64,000 bases of DNA. It comes from Kribbella sp. NBC_01245. Lineage in GTDB: Bacteria > Actinomycetota > Actinomycetes > Propionibacteriales > Kribbellaceae. The notes under the pieces were generated by a model. It did not search any database. It was not told the origin of the DNA and saw only the letters and a program-made list of their open reading frames with translations. Location: assembly GCF_036226525.1 (NCBI RefSeq), contig NZ_CP108487.1, positions 3,844,001-3,908,000 on the forward strand, given 5' to 3'. The position numbers and the translations under genes were made by a program. Shown here piece after piece: positions 52,121 to 60,826 of this stretch (positions within the stretch are counted from its first letter, which is position 1; each line of letters starts with the position of its first letter).

Positions 52121-53007
52121 GCCAGGTCACTCTCCTTGGCCCGCAGCAACTTCATCTGGAGCAACGAGACCACCGCCAGGATCGCGAACAACACCATCGC
52201 CATCGCGGAGGCGTAACCGAAGTCGAACCGGGTGAACGCCCGCTCGTAGATGTAGTAGTAGAGGACCCGGGTCGCGTTGATCGGACCACCCTGCGTGGTC
52301 ACCGCAACCGTGTCGAAGATCTGGAACGACCCGATCATCGTCACCACCAGCACCATCACCAGGACGGGCCGGAGCAACGGCAGGGTGATCCGCCGGAACG
52401 CGTGCCACTCCGAAGCACCGTCGACTTCCGCCGCTTCGTAGACGTACGACGGAATCGTCTGCAGGCCGGCGAAAACAAGCAGGGCGGTATAGCCCATGTG
52501 CCGCCAAACGTTGATCAAGGCAATCGTCGGGATCCCCCAGACCGATTCACCGAAGAACGCGATCGGGTCGATTCCGACCCACGTCAGCAGCTGGTTCAAG
52601 ATGCCGACCTGGTAGTCGAGCATCCAGAACCAGACCAGGGCGACCACCACGTTCGCGATCAGGTACGGCAGCAGGATGACGCCGCGGACCACGATCGACT
52701 TCGTCAGCCGGAACATCAGCATCGCGATCCCGACCGCGAGCACGGTCTGCAATCCGATGTTGATCACCACATACTCGACGGTGACCACGAGCGCGTTCCA
52801 GAAGAAGCTGTCATGCAGCATTCGCTCGTAGTTGTCGAGGCCGTTGAACTTCGGCGGCGTGAGCAGGCTGTATTCGGTGAAACTCAGGTACGCGCCGCGC
52901 AACGTGGGCCAGATGTAGAACACCACGAAGCCGATGGTGGCCGGGATCAGGAAGATCACGGCCACCTTCAAGTCGCCGTACCGTCGGGTGCTCGCCTTGG
53001 CGGTCAC
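52117..53007 (-). CDS. carbohydrate ABC transporter permease, MalF-type
   Basis: The 296-aa permease has six hydrophobic segments and EAA loop EAAEVDGASEWHAFRRITLP. It starts at a GTG with AGGAGG, 9 bp after the GH36 stop. The C-terminus LLRAKESDLA is usual, so the TnpB insertion did not truncate it. The insertion boundary coincides with its TGA stop. A MalK-type ATPase gene is absent, as is usual for actinobacteria that use a shared MsiK. Confidence 0.94.
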   Translation of the reverse strand: MTAKASTRRYGDLKVAVIFLIPATIGFVVFYIWPTLRGAYLSFTEYSLLTPPKFNGLDNYERMLHDSFFWNALVVTVEYVVINIGLQTVLAVGIAMLMFRLTKSIVVRGVILLPYLIANVVVALVWFWMLDYQVGILNQLLTWVGIDPIAFFGESVWGIPTIALINVWRHMGYTALLVFAGLQTIPSYVYEAAEVDGASEWHAFRRITLPLLRPVLVMVLVVTMIGSFQIFDTVAVTTQGGPINATRVLYYYIYERAFTRFDFGYASAMAMVLFAILAVVSLLQMKLLRAKESDLA

Positions 53008-53015
53008 CGGGCCTC

Positions 53016-55130
53016 CTAGTCGAGGGAGCGGATGTCCAGCAGGATCGCGTTCTCGGGCCACTGGGCAGGGATCTGTACGCCGACCGCGGCGAGGGCGGCG
53101 CCGTTCAACTCGACGGCGTCGCTCATCCAGTCGGCTGCCCGCAATTGCTTGCCGGGCGTGTGCAGGCGCGATACCCGGTAGCGCCGGTCGGGCGCCAAAC
53201 CAGGAATGCGAACCCGGCCCAAGTCGGAGGTGATCGACTGGACCAGCTGTACGGCGGCGAAGACGGCCCGCGAGCCGTCTTGGGCCACCACACCGTGCAA
53301 CCAGAATTCGTCCGGCCCACGGTCCGCGCGGACCACCCGGCCGGTATGCAAAAGCGGACGTAGTTCCTTGTGCAGCGCAACCCACCCTGCCAGCTCGGCC
53401 CGTTCCTCCGGCGTCGCCGCACTGATGTCCCACTCGATGCCGAAATGGCCGAACATCGCGGTGATCGCCCGGAACGCGAGGGACTGGGTCCGTCCGGAGC
53501 TGTGCGAGGTCGGCGGGCCGACGTGGCAGCCGATCAACTCGGGCGGTAGCAGCAGTTGGGTGTAGCGCTGGATGCGTTGCCGTTCAAGGGCGTCGTTGTT
53601 GTCGCTACCCCAGACGCGGTCGGTGCGTTCGAGGATGCCGAGGTCGACTCGCGCACCACCCGACGAGCAGGACTCGATCTCCAACCCGGGATGGCGTTCG
53701 CGCAGTTCGTCCAGCAGACGGTAGATCGCCAGCGTCTGCGCGTGCACACCTGGTCGGCCGGTCAGTTGGTTGCCCGCGTCAACGAGATCGCGGTTGTGGT
53801 CCCACTTGAGATACGAGATGTCCTTGTACTCGGCAAGTAACGAGACGAGCCGCTCGAGCAAGTAGTCGTACGCCTCGGGAATGCCGAGGTTGAGCACTTG
53901 CTGATGCCGGGCGGTCGGCGGCATTCGGTTGCCGGTGGCAAGGATCCACTCGGGGTGATTGCGGGCTAGGTCGGAGTCCGGGTTGACCATCTCCGGCTCG
54001 AACCAGAGGCCGAACTGTAGTCCGAGTCCGATCACGTGGTCGACCAACGGGTGCAGCCCCTTCGGCCAGACGCCGGCGTCGACGTACCAGTCCCCCAGTC
54101 CGGCGCGATCGTCCCGGCGGCCGTTGAACCAGCCGTCGTCGAGTACGAACCGCTCGGCGCCGACCTCGGCGGCCGCGTTCGCGATCGCCTTCAGCCTTTC
54201 GAGGTCGTGGTCGAAGTAGACGGCTTCCCAGGTGTTCAGTACGACTGGCCTAGTGGTGCTCGGGTGGTTCGGCCGGGCCCGCAGGTATTCGTGGAATCGG
54301 GTCGACGCTTCGTCAAGACCCACGCCGTACGCGCCGAAAATCCAGGGCGTCTCGTACGACTCGCCTGGTTCGAGCCGTCCCTCGCCGGGGAGCAGCAGCT
54401 CGCCACCACCGACGACGCCGAAGCCGGTCTGCCCGCGTTCGGCGTACGTCTTGTGGTTGCCGCTCCACGCGGTGTGGATACCCCAGACCTCGCCGGAGTT
54501 GAAGCCGAACCCGCGCTCACCGGCGTACAGCAGCAACGTCGCGTCGGCCCCGGTCCGGCCGCGGCGGCTGTCCCGCACGTGCGCGCCCTGAGTGAAGGCG
54601 TGCCGCTGCGGCGCCCGCTCGCCCGCGTGCCTGCCGGTCATGTCGAACAACTCGGTGGCCTCGGTCGGCACCGGCAGGGCGATCCGCAACCCGTCCACCG
54701 TGTACGCCGACGCGCCCACGTTCGTGACCTCAGCCTTCGCCCGCACGAGCCCGGACGGCGTGAGCTCGAGGTCGACCGTCAACTCGAGCCCGGCCGCCTC
54801 GTCAACCGCCTTGACCCGGACGGCGTTGTCGCCGATGACCGCGGCCTCAGTCCTTTGGAAGGCGGTAGAGAAGTTGACGCCATCGCGATGACCACTCAAC
54901 CCGGGGAGGCCGAACCACCCGGACGAGTACTCGGGAACGACCGTGACCGGCTGGTTCTCGTCGAGCCCGTTACCGGCCTGCGCCGTACCGGCACCACGCT
55001 TCAGCTCCGCCAGATCCAGCTCACCGAGGTCCGCACCCCAATGAACCACCACCGGCAGCGTCGGCCCGGCGCAGTCAAGCACCAGACTGACCCCAGCGGC
55101 CCGGAAGTGCAGCAGGTCAATGTTCGACAC
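53016..55130 (-). CDS. alpha-galactosidase, GH36
   Basis: The 704-aa enzyme has the N-terminal beta-sandwich, then the GH36 barrel. Visible motifs are ERFVLDDGWFNGRRDD, GLWFEPEMVNPDSDL, nucleophile Asp in SYLKWDHNRDLVDAGNQ, IESCSSGGARVDLGIL, and acid/base Asp in RVWGSDNNDALERQR. It hydrolyses terminal alpha-galactosides. No signal peptide is present, so it acts in the cytoplasm on sugar imported by the MalFG-type transporter encoded downstream. The start is GTG. It leads the operon, and a 10-base direct repeat lies upstream. Confidence 0.94.
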   Translation of the reverse strand: MSNIDLLHFRAAGVSLVLDCAGPTLPVVVHWGADLGELDLAELKRGAGTAQAGNGLDENQPVTVVPEYSSGWFGLPGLSGHRDGVNFSTAFQRTEAAVIGDNAVRVKAVDEAAGLELTVDLELTPSGLVRAKAEVTNVGASAYTVDGLRIALPVPTEATELFDMTGRHAGERAPQRHAFTQGAHVRDSRRGRTGADATLLLYAGERGFGFNSGEVWGIHTAWSGNHKTYAERGQTGFGVVGGGELLLPGEGRLEPGESYETPWIFGAYGVGLDEASTRFHEYLRARPNHPSTTRPVVLNTWEAVYFDHDLERLKAIANAAAEVGAERFVLDDGWFNGRRDDRAGLGDWYVDAGVWPKGLHPLVDHVIGLGLQFGLWFEPEMVNPDSDLARNHPEWILATGNRMPPTARHQQVLNLGIPEAYDYLLERLVSLLAEYKDISYLKWDHNRDLVDAGNQLTGRPGVHAQTLAIYRLLDELRERHPGLEIESCSSGGARVDLGILERTDRVWGSDNNDALERQRIQRYTQLLLPPELIGCHVGPPTSHSSGRTQSLAFRAITAMFGHFGIEWDISAATPEERAELAGWVALHKELRPLLHTGRVVRADRGPDEFWLHGVVAQDGSRAVFAAVQLVQSITSDLGRVRIPGLAPDRRYRVSRLHTPGKQLRAADWMSDAVELNGAALAAVGVQIPAQWPENAILLDIRSLD

Positions 55131-55159
55131 TGTTGATTCACTCTTCTTTCTGTTGATTC
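55130..55159 (-). promoter_or_regulatory. direct repeats upstream of the GH36 operon
   Basis: CTGTTGATTC occurs at 55130-55139 and 55150-55159, exactly 20 bp apart, so on one face of the helix. The first copy abuts the GTG start. Further upstream ACTGAAGT occurs twice (55210 and 55240) inside ACCAA/TTGGT inverted arms. These may be sites for a sugar-responsive regulator that is not encoded nearby. Confidence 0.4.
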
Positions 55160-55237
55160 TTAGGCAAGGACAATCCCGCCCCTGGGGCGCCCTGTCAATA
55201 CCTTGACCAACTGAAGTAAGAGCTTGGTGACGCTTAG

Positions 55238-56011
55238 CTACTGAAGTCGCACTCTGATCAACAGATCGTGGAGGCCCTCCGCCGCGGACGGCTGGTCGGG
55301 CAGGATCGAGGCCGCCTCCCCATCGTCGAGCGCCCGCTGCAGTCGCTCGTAGTCCCGCTCCAGGCTCTCAGCGGCCGGAGGCGTGGGCAGGTCGTTCAGA
55401 CTGCCGTGTTCGGCCTCGGTCTTCACCGCCATCAGCTCGCTCAGGTAGTCCGGCGCCTCAGGTAGCGACGTGAGCTCACGCAGATCGGCCTGCACCTCAC
55501 CCGAGCGCAAGAGGTGGATGCCGGTCAGCAGGACCCGGAAGGTGTAGAGCAGCGGCTTGAGCTCACCACTCTTACCGAACAGGTCCCACTGGTTCTTGCC
55601 GAAACCGCGATAGTGATGCGAATGCCACTTGGTCAGGCATCCGGGGCTCAGGGCAACGAGTTCCTCGTGATGGGGGCTGGAGGCAACGACCAGTGGTGAC
55701 AGCACTTGCTCCAGCACGTAGCCGTTGCGCCGCAACATCAACCGCGCGAACTTGGCGAAATCGTGACTGACCAGGTCGACCTCGGCCTCGTTCTGGAACC
55801 AGGTCCGGTCGAGGGTCTCGGGGCCGGTGCGCAACCCGACGACTTCCTCGACGGGCAAGACGTGCACGCCCCGCAGGTCGACGTCGGAGTCGCGACTCGG
55901 AAACCCGTACAGATGCGCGCCCGAAACCGTCGCGAACATCAACCGGTAGGGCTGATCGTCGATGATGCCGCGCAGTTCGTCGAAGTCGAGTCCGGTCATG
56001 TCGCGGGTCAT
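55238..56011 (-). CDS. YcgL-like predicted nucleotidyltransferase (COG3541)
   Basis: The 257-aa protein has a polymerase-beta-type nucleotidyltransferase pattern. The G-x-x-x-x-G loop and paired acids lie in VSGAHLYGFPSRDSDVDLRG, and a third acid is likely in EAEVDLVSHD. Helices follow (KWHSHHYRGFGKNQWDLFGK). It is a paralogue of the next gene upstream and its ATG overlaps that gene's stop (ATGA). The substrate is unknown. Related proteins occur in phages and in defence or RNA-repair settings. Confidence 0.8.
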   Translation of the reverse strand: MTRDMTGLDFDELRGIIDDQPYRLMFATVSGAHLYGFPSRDSDVDLRGVHVLPVEEVVGLRTGPETLDRTWFQNEAEVDLVSHDFAKFARLMLRRNGYVLEQVLSPLVVASSPHHEELVALSPGCLTKWHSHHYRGFGKNQWDLFGKSGELKPLLYTFRVLLTGIHLLRSGEVQADLRELTSLPEAPDYLSELMAVKTEAEHGSLNDLPTPPAAESLERDYERLQRALDDGEAASILPDQPSAAEGLHDLLIRVRLQ

Positions 56012-56913
56012 CGCATGCCCTCCAGATTGCGCGCACGAACGGTATGCAGCCAAGCGTCCACTCTCGCGGTATCCGGTGCCTCCGGCAACGAAGTACTCGC
56101 GAGTGCCGTCTCAAGTTCGGCGTGCAGGCTCAACCGCCAGCGCTCGACCTCTTCCCATGGCAGTTCGCCTCGGCGTACGGCGAGGAGGCGGTCGCGGTGG
56201 TCGCCGGCGTCGATGGCGAGGCGACCTTCGCGTAGCAGAGTACGGGCCGCGAGCAACAACCGGATCAGGTGCATGACGTGCTTCCACTTGGGCCTGCCAT
56301 CGCGCCGGAAATCCGTCTCGAGCTTCTTGAACTGGCTCAGCACATACCCCGAGTACGTCTGGTAGGCGAGCTGCGACAAGAAGGCATCACGCAGGCCGAC
56401 CAGCTCCTCCCCGATCGGCGTCTGCCGCACGACCAGTGGCGAATGCAGGACTTCGAGAATGTTCGGATTGGCCTTGAGCGCAAGTTCACAGAAGCGCTCG
56501 ACCTCCCAGGAGAACCACTCGTCATCCGGCCCATCGACATGCGCCGGCGGCTTGGCGAAAGACCAGAACGCCGGGGTCGGAGCGACGTACACACCGCGGG
56601 TATCAGTATCGGAGGCGTCCGTGTCCAGACCGAAGGCGCGCGAGCCGACAATCACGGCGTACACGGTGTGGTCCCGGACCAGCGTCGCGCCGTCGACTGG
56701 CATGACCGCGACCTGCTCACTCTGGTACGCCGTTCGCAGCGCGAGGCCGTCGCGATCGCAGACCGCCTCGCGCCCGTCGACCAGGCGTACGTCGTACCGC
56801 CCATCGGCCCGCAGACCCGTCACCCGGCCGGTCGCGCCCGCCGGGATCTGGCCGCTCGCGGCGCGCAGCACGACCTGGGTTCCGGGCGCGAGCTGTGGCA
56901 TGGCAGCGGACAT
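56008..56913 (-). CDS. YcgL-like predicted nucleotidyltransferase with N-terminal SH3-like extension
   Basis: The 301-aa protein has a short beta-rich N-terminal part (about 1-60, LAPGTQVVLRAASGQIPAGA, DGRYDVRLVDGREAV). The nucleotidyltransferase core then reads VYAVIVGSRAFGLDTDASDT, DTRGVYVAP, with a further acid in FSWEVERFCEL. A helical C-terminus contains KWKHVMHLIRLLLAARTLL. The ATG at 56913 is preferred; one at 56901 is possible. It is coupled to its paralogue by an ATGA overlap. Two such genes in tandem are unusual. Confidence 0.8.
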   Translation of the reverse strand: MSAAMPQLAPGTQVVLRAASGQIPAGATGRVTGLRADGRYDVRLVDGREAVCDRDGLALRTAYQSEQVAVMPVDGATLVRDHTVYAVIVGSRAFGLDTDASDTDTRGVYVAPTPAFWSFAKPPAHVDGPDDEWFSWEVERFCELALKANPNILEVLHSPLVVRQTPIGEELVGLRDAFLSQLAYQTYSGYVLSQFKKLETDFRRDGRPKWKHVMHLIRLLLAARTLLREGRLAIDAGDHRDRLLAVRRGELPWEEVERWRLSLHAELETALASTSLPEAPDTARVDAWLHTVRARNLEGMR

Positions 56914-57029
56914 GCCGTCATGCTGCCGGAAGGGGCAGGCCATCCGGAGGTCGGGGCGGGATCGACGGCACCGGACGGGCCTGACGTGCGTCACTATTTA
57001 CGCTGAATCACCACATGGAGGGGGTAGTC

Positions 57030-57785
57030 ATGCGAAGTGACTTGTTCGCCGCGTCGAACCAGGAGCAGGAGTCGGCTCAGGCCGGACTGCGGTTGCAGAA
57101 CTCGAAGCTGCTCAAGGTCGAGCTGCGCGGCGAGGTGTTCGCGCGGCAGGGGTCGATGGTCGCCTATCAGGGCAACGTGCAGTTCGAGGCACAGGGCTCG
57201 GGCGGTATCGGCAAGTTCCTGAAGGCCAAGCTCACCGGCGAGGGCATTCCGCTGATGAAGATGCGTGGTCAGGGCGATGTGTTCCTCGCCGACCACGCCG
57301 CGGATATCTACCTGATCGACCTGGAGGGGCCGCACGACGGCCTCAGCATCAATGGCGCCAACGTGCTCGCCTTCGAATCGTCGCTCAGCTGGGACATCAA
57401 GATGGTCCAAGGTGCCGGGATGATGTCGAACGCCGGTCTGTTCAACTGCAACTTCAGCGGTCAGGGCCGGATCGCGATCACCTGTGCGGGCACGCCGGTC
57501 GTGCTGAACGTCGACCAGCCGACGTTCGCCGATCCGCAGGCCGCGGTTTGCTGGTCGACCAGCCTGCAGACCGGGTTCCAGCGCGCTGAGACGCTCGGCC
57601 TCGGCACGCTGCTCGGCCGTACCACCGGGGAAGGTTTCACGATGAGCTTCGCCGGCCAGGGCTTCGTCGTGGTCCAGCCGTCCGAGCAACCGCCGGGCGG
57701 CCTCATCGGCGGCACCGGCCAGGGCCAGCAGTCCGGCCAAGAAGGCGTCGGCGGCATGCTCGGCGGCCTCCTCGGCGGCCGCTGA
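57030..57785 (+). CDS. AIM24 family protein
   Basis: The 251-aa protein carries the AIM24 beta-helix pattern: VELRGEVFARQGSMVAYQGN, GIGKFLKAKLTGEGIPLMKM, GDVFLADHAADIYLIDLEG, VLAFESSLSWDIKMVQGAGM and GRIAITCAGTPVVLNVDQPT. The Gly/Gln-rich tail is disordered. The name comes from a yeast mitochondrial protein; the bacterial role is unknown. The ATG has GGAGGGGG. It is divergent from the nucleotidyltransferase pair. Confidence 0.92.
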   Translation: MRSDLFAASNQEQESAQAGLRLQNSKLLKVELRGEVFARQGSMVAYQGNVQFEAQGSGGIGKFLKAKLTGEGIPLMKMRGQGDVFLADHAADIYLIDLEGPHDGLSINGANVLAFESSLSWDIKMVQGAGMMSNAGLFNCNFSGQGRIAITCAGTPVVLNVDQPTFADPQAAVCWSTSLQTGFQRAETLGLGTLLGRTTGEGFTMSFAGQGFVVVQPSEQPPGGLIGGTGQGQQSGQEGVGGMLGGLLGGR

Positions 57786-57793
57786 CCCAAACC

Positions 57794-57828
57794 TCCGGGC
57801 CGGCTCCCTTTGGGGAGACCGGCCCGGA
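57794..57828 (+). terminator. hairpin terminator after AIM24
   Basis: TCCGGGCCGG (57794-57803) pairs perfectly with CCGGCCCGGA (57819-57828), with an inner TCCC/GGGA pairing after one mismatch. No U-tract follows. Confidence 0.7.
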
Positions 57829-57834
57829 ACCGCA

Positions 57835-57862
57835 TATTGACAAATTAATCTGTCAATACGAC
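57835..57862 (+). promoter_or_regulatory. promoter overlapped by ArsR-type operator
   Basis: TATTGACA (57835-57842) and TGTCAATA (57851-57858) are perfect inverses around an AT-rich centre. The left arm contains a consensus -35 TTGACA, and TACGAC (57857-57862) is a plausible -10 at 14-bp spacing (short) or with flexible placement. The ArsR start is 11-14 bp further on, so transcripts may be nearly leaderless. The repressor would cover its own promoter. Confidence 0.65.
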
Positions 57863-57872
57863 AGTGGTGGTC

Positions 57873-58472
57873 ATGACCGGCCGGATGAGGTACTTGGAAG
57901 AACCCGAGCAGGTGCGGGCGGCGCTCTCGCCGTTGCGGCGACAGCTGCTCGGGTTGCTGCAGGAGCCCGCGTCGGCCAGCCAGCTCGCGCAGACGCTGGA
58001 CCTACCGCGGCAGCGGGTGAACTACCACCTGAAGGAGCTGGAGAAGGCCGGACTGATCGAGTTGGCCGAGGAGCGGCAGCGACGCGGGTTCGTCGAGCGG
58101 CTGTTCCAGGCCACGTCGGCGGCGATCGTGGTCGACCCCTCGGTGATGACCACCGGCGAGGAACGAACCTTCACCCGGTTGCACGACCAGTACGCCGCCG
58201 AGCACCTGGTCGAGACGGCCGCCGCGACTGTGCGGGAGGTGGCCCGCATGCAGGGCAAGGCCGCCGACGCCGGGCAGCGCCTGCTCACGTTCACCCTGGA
58301 GGCCGAAGTGCGCTTCGCCGAACCAAGTGACCTGCACCGATTCACCGACGCCCTCACCGCGGCCGTCCGCCGTACGGTCGAGGACTTCGACGCCGAGGGC
58401 GGCCGGCCGTATCGCCTGATCGCGGGCGGATTCCCCCGCCCGGCCCGTAATAGTGAAGGAGCTTCATCGTGA
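57873..58472 (+). CDS. ArsR-type winged-helix regulator
   Basis: The 199-aa regulator has a winged helix (LRRQLLGLLQEPASASQLAQ, TLDLPRQRVNYHLKELEKAG, LIELAEERQRRGFVERLF) and a C-terminal helical domain with EAEVRFAEPSDLHRFTDALT. It lacks metal-binding cysteines. ATG at 57873 is preferred; two GTG codons lie just before it. Its stop overlaps the start of the SRPBCC gene (GTGA). Such ArsR-SRPBCC pairs are common, and the partner's ligand may act as inducer. Confidence 0.88.
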   Translation: MTGRMRYLEEPEQVRAALSPLRRQLLGLLQEPASASQLAQTLDLPRQRVNYHLKELEKAGLIELAEERQRRGFVERLFQATSAAIVVDPSVMTTGEERTFTRLHDQYAAEHLVETAAATVREVARMQGKAADAGQRLLTFTLEAEVRFAEPSDLHRFTDALTAAVRRTVEDFDAEGGRPYRLIAGGFPRPARNSEGASS

Positions 58473-59143
58473 ACACTCCTCGTATTGAGGTGACTGTCGC
58501 CGCGCCGGTCGACGCCGTGTGGGCCGCCTTGCGCGACAAGGACCAGATCCGGCATTGGCACGGCTGGGAGTACGAGGGCCTCGAGGCCGAGATCGACCTG
58601 ATCTTCTTCACGGCGTATACCGAGTCGACCGACGACCACACGCTGGAGATCCAGGGCGGCGACCGGTTCGAGCTGAGCCCGGTCGAGGGCGGCACCCGGA
58701 TCACGCTCACCCGTGCGCCGCATAGCGACAACGCCGAGTGGGAGGCGTACTACGACGACATCACCGAGGGCTGGATCACCTTCGTCCACCAGTTTAAGTT
58801 CGCCCTCGAACGTCATCCCGGCGAGGCCCGTCGCACCCTCTTCTACGCCGGTACGTCGGAGTCGGCGTTGGCTGCGCCCGTCGACGGCGAGCCCGGTACG
58901 TCGTACGAGGTCGAGTTGCTCGGCGAGGTCCTTCGCGGTCGGGTGTGGTTCCGCTCGGAGCACCAGCTCGGCCTCACCGTCGACGCCTGGGGCGACGGCC
59001 TGCTCATCCTGAGCCACGTGCCGCCCTCGGAGGCCAAACCCGACGGCTCCTCGATGGCCGTGCTCACCTTCTACGCCGTCGACCCCGCGCCGACGGACGC
59101 GCGCTGGACGCCGTACTGGATGAAGGGGGTCGAACAACGCTAG
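58469..59143 (+). CDS. SRPBCC (START/AHSA1-like) domain protein
   Basis: The 224-aa protein opens EVTVAAPVDAVWAALRDKDQ, the usual SRPBCC start, with IRHWHGWEYEGLEAEIDLIF and later ITLTRAPHSDNAEWEAYYDD. A second half (about 125-224, RRTLFYAGTSESALAAPVDG) looks like an added domain. SRPBCC proteins bind hydrophobic ligands in a deep cavity. It is translationally coupled to the ArsR gene by GTGA, with GAAGGAG ahead. Confidence 0.85.
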   Translation: MNTPRIEVTVAAPVDAVWAALRDKDQIRHWHGWEYEGLEAEIDLIFFTAYTESTDDHTLEIQGGDRFELSPVEGGTRITLTRAPHSDNAEWEAYYDDITEGWITFVHQFKFALERHPGEARRTLFYAGTSESALAAPVDGEPGTSYEVELLGEVLRGRVWFRSEHQLGLTVDAWGDGLLILSHVPPSEAKPDGSSMAVLTFYAVDPAPTDARWTPYWMKGVEQR

Positions 59144-59263
59144 GTATTCGGGTGTGCACGTAAGGTCTACCGGTGGGTCACTTAGTGGGGGTAGATTCCC
59201 CGCACTGCGCGGCCGCGACGGGGCTCGAGGGGCGGCCGCCACCCGCCCAAGGAAGGCCGTGCC

Positions 59264-60463
59264 ATGCGCCGAAGCCGCCGCGTGTTCGCCCTCAGTCTCA
59301 CCTCCGCCGCCCTGATCGCCCTACTAACCGCACCACCCGCTCAGGCGGATGGACCCGGATCCGGCACGCCGTACGTCGTGAGTGTCGGTGATTCGTACAT
59401 CTCGGGCGAGGCCGGTCGGTGGGCCGGCAGCTCGAACAACTCCGAGACGCCGGCCGACGCGCTCGGCGCGCACGCCTATCACGACAACGCGAGCGGTACC
59501 GGCGAGGCGATCGAGCGGTGCCATCGCAGCAAGTCGGCCGAGATCTTCATCGGCGGCGTCGGCGGTCTCAACCTGGCCTGCTCCGGCGCCCGCGCGGTGA
59601 CGAGTTCGGGCGATCTGTTCAAACCCGGGCTCGACTTCTTCGACAACGGCGCGGGCCGGATCGGCCAGGCGAAGGCGCTGCAGCAGTTCGCGACCACGCA
59701 CAACGTGAAGATGGTGGTCGCCTCGATCGGCGGAAACGACTTCGGATTCGCCGACATTGTGACCAGGTGCGTGACGAACTTCCTCACCTCGCCGTCGTGG
59801 TATCCGGACTACTGCAAGGACGACTCCTCGGTCACGGCCAACTTCACCGCGGCCAACGTCACCGCGGTCCGCGCGCGGATCGCGACGGGCTTCCAGAACG
59901 TCCGTACGGCGATGCGCAACGCGGGTTACGCCGACAACGCCTGGACTCTGGTGGTCCAGACGTACCCATCGCCGATCCCGGCCGCGAGCGGCTTCCGCTA
60001 TGGCCAGAGCGGATTCACCCGGCAGAGCGTCGGCGGTTGCGGCTTCTGGAACGCGGACGCCGACTGGGCCAACGCCACCGCCCTCACCACCATCAACGCC
60101 TCGGTCCGAGCCGCCATCACCCAATCCGGCCTCGCGAACGTCCGCACGCTCGAACTCGCCTCGGCCTTCAACGGCCGCCGCCTCTGCGAGAAGACGGTCG
60201 GCCTGTACGAGGAAGTCGGCCTCTCCTCGTGGACGCAACCGACCGCGGTGGACCGCACCGAATGGGTCAACCAGATCCGCACCGTCACCACGGCCGGCTC
60301 GAACTATTACATCCAGGAGTCCCTGCACCCCAACTACTGGGGCCAACTAGCCGTCCGCTCCTGCGTCCGCCAGTCCTACAACGCCGGCACTCCCCGCGGC
60401 GGCACCTGCTCGATCACCGGCACCGGCCTCCAAAACGGCGAACCCCGCATGTTCCTCTCGTAA
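59264..60463 (+). CDS. secreted SGNH/GDSL-type esterase
   Basis: The 399-aa secreted hydrolase has a signal peptide (VFALSLTSAALIALLTAPPA, cleavage after AQA). SGNH blocks are VVSVGDSYISGEAG (Ser), LNLACSGARA (Gly), VVASIGGNDFGFADI (Asn) and ESLHPNYWGQLAVRSC (Asp/His region). Six or more cysteines suggest disulfides, as in Streptomyces secreted lipases and esterases. The natural substrate is not evident. It is convergent with the SMR pair and its stop is adjacent to theirs. Confidence 0.92.
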   Translation: MRRSRRVFALSLTSAALIALLTAPPAQADGPGSGTPYVVSVGDSYISGEAGRWAGSSNNSETPADALGAHAYHDNASGTGEAIERCHRSKSAEIFIGGVGGLNLACSGARAVTSSGDLFKPGLDFFDNGAGRIGQAKALQQFATTHNVKMVVASIGGNDFGFADIVTRCVTNFLTSPSWYPDYCKDDSSVTANFTAANVTAVRARIATGFQNVRTAMRNAGYADNAWTLVVQTYPSPIPAASGFRYGQSGFTRQSVGGCGFWNADADWANATALTTINASVRAAITQSGLANVRTLELASAFNGRRLCEKTVGLYEEVGLSSWTQPTAVDRTEWVNQIRTVTTAGSNYYIQESLHPNYWGQLAVRSCVRQSYNAGTPRGGTCSITGTGLQNGEPRMFLS

Positions 60464-60826
60464 TCAGTCGGGGCGGTCGGCCAGCTTGAGCCAAACGACG
60501 CCCGCGATGATCAGGGTGAGCCAGAGGGCCTTGGCCGTGGTGAGGGTTTCGTCGAAGAAGAGCGGGCCGAGAAGTGCGGCTCCGACGGCGCCGATGCCGG
60601 CCCAGACCGCGTAGCCGATGCCGACGGCGATGGTGCGCAGGGCAAGGCTGAGGGCGAAGAGGGTCAGGAGGAAGAAGACGACCGCGACGAGCGACCAGGA
60701 CAGCACGGTGAAGCCCTGACTGCCGCCGACGGAGAGCGCATAGCCGATCTCGAAGGCGCCCGCCAGACCGAGCACGAGCCAGGCCCGTGCTCGGTTGGCG
60801 GGTGCGGGGTTGGTGGCCTGAGGCAT
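60464..60826 (-). CDS. SMR-family efflux subunit (second of pair)
   Basis: The 120-aa protein has four transmembrane segments. SMR motifs are LVLGLAGAFEIGYALSVGGS (membrane Glu), VGIGYAVWAGIGAVGAALLG and LWLTLIIAGVVWLKLAD. Paired SMR proteins form asymmetric antiparallel heterodimers, as in EbrAB or YkkCD, and export cationic compounds or guanidinium-like molecules. Its ATG overlaps the upstream SMR stop by one base (TGATG). Confidence 0.92.
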   Translation of the reverse strand: MPQATNPAPANRARAWLVLGLAGAFEIGYALSVGGSQGFTVLSWSLVAVVFFLLTLFALSLALRTIAVGIGYAVWAGIGAVGAALLGPLFFDETLTTAKALWLTLIIAGVVWLKLADRPD

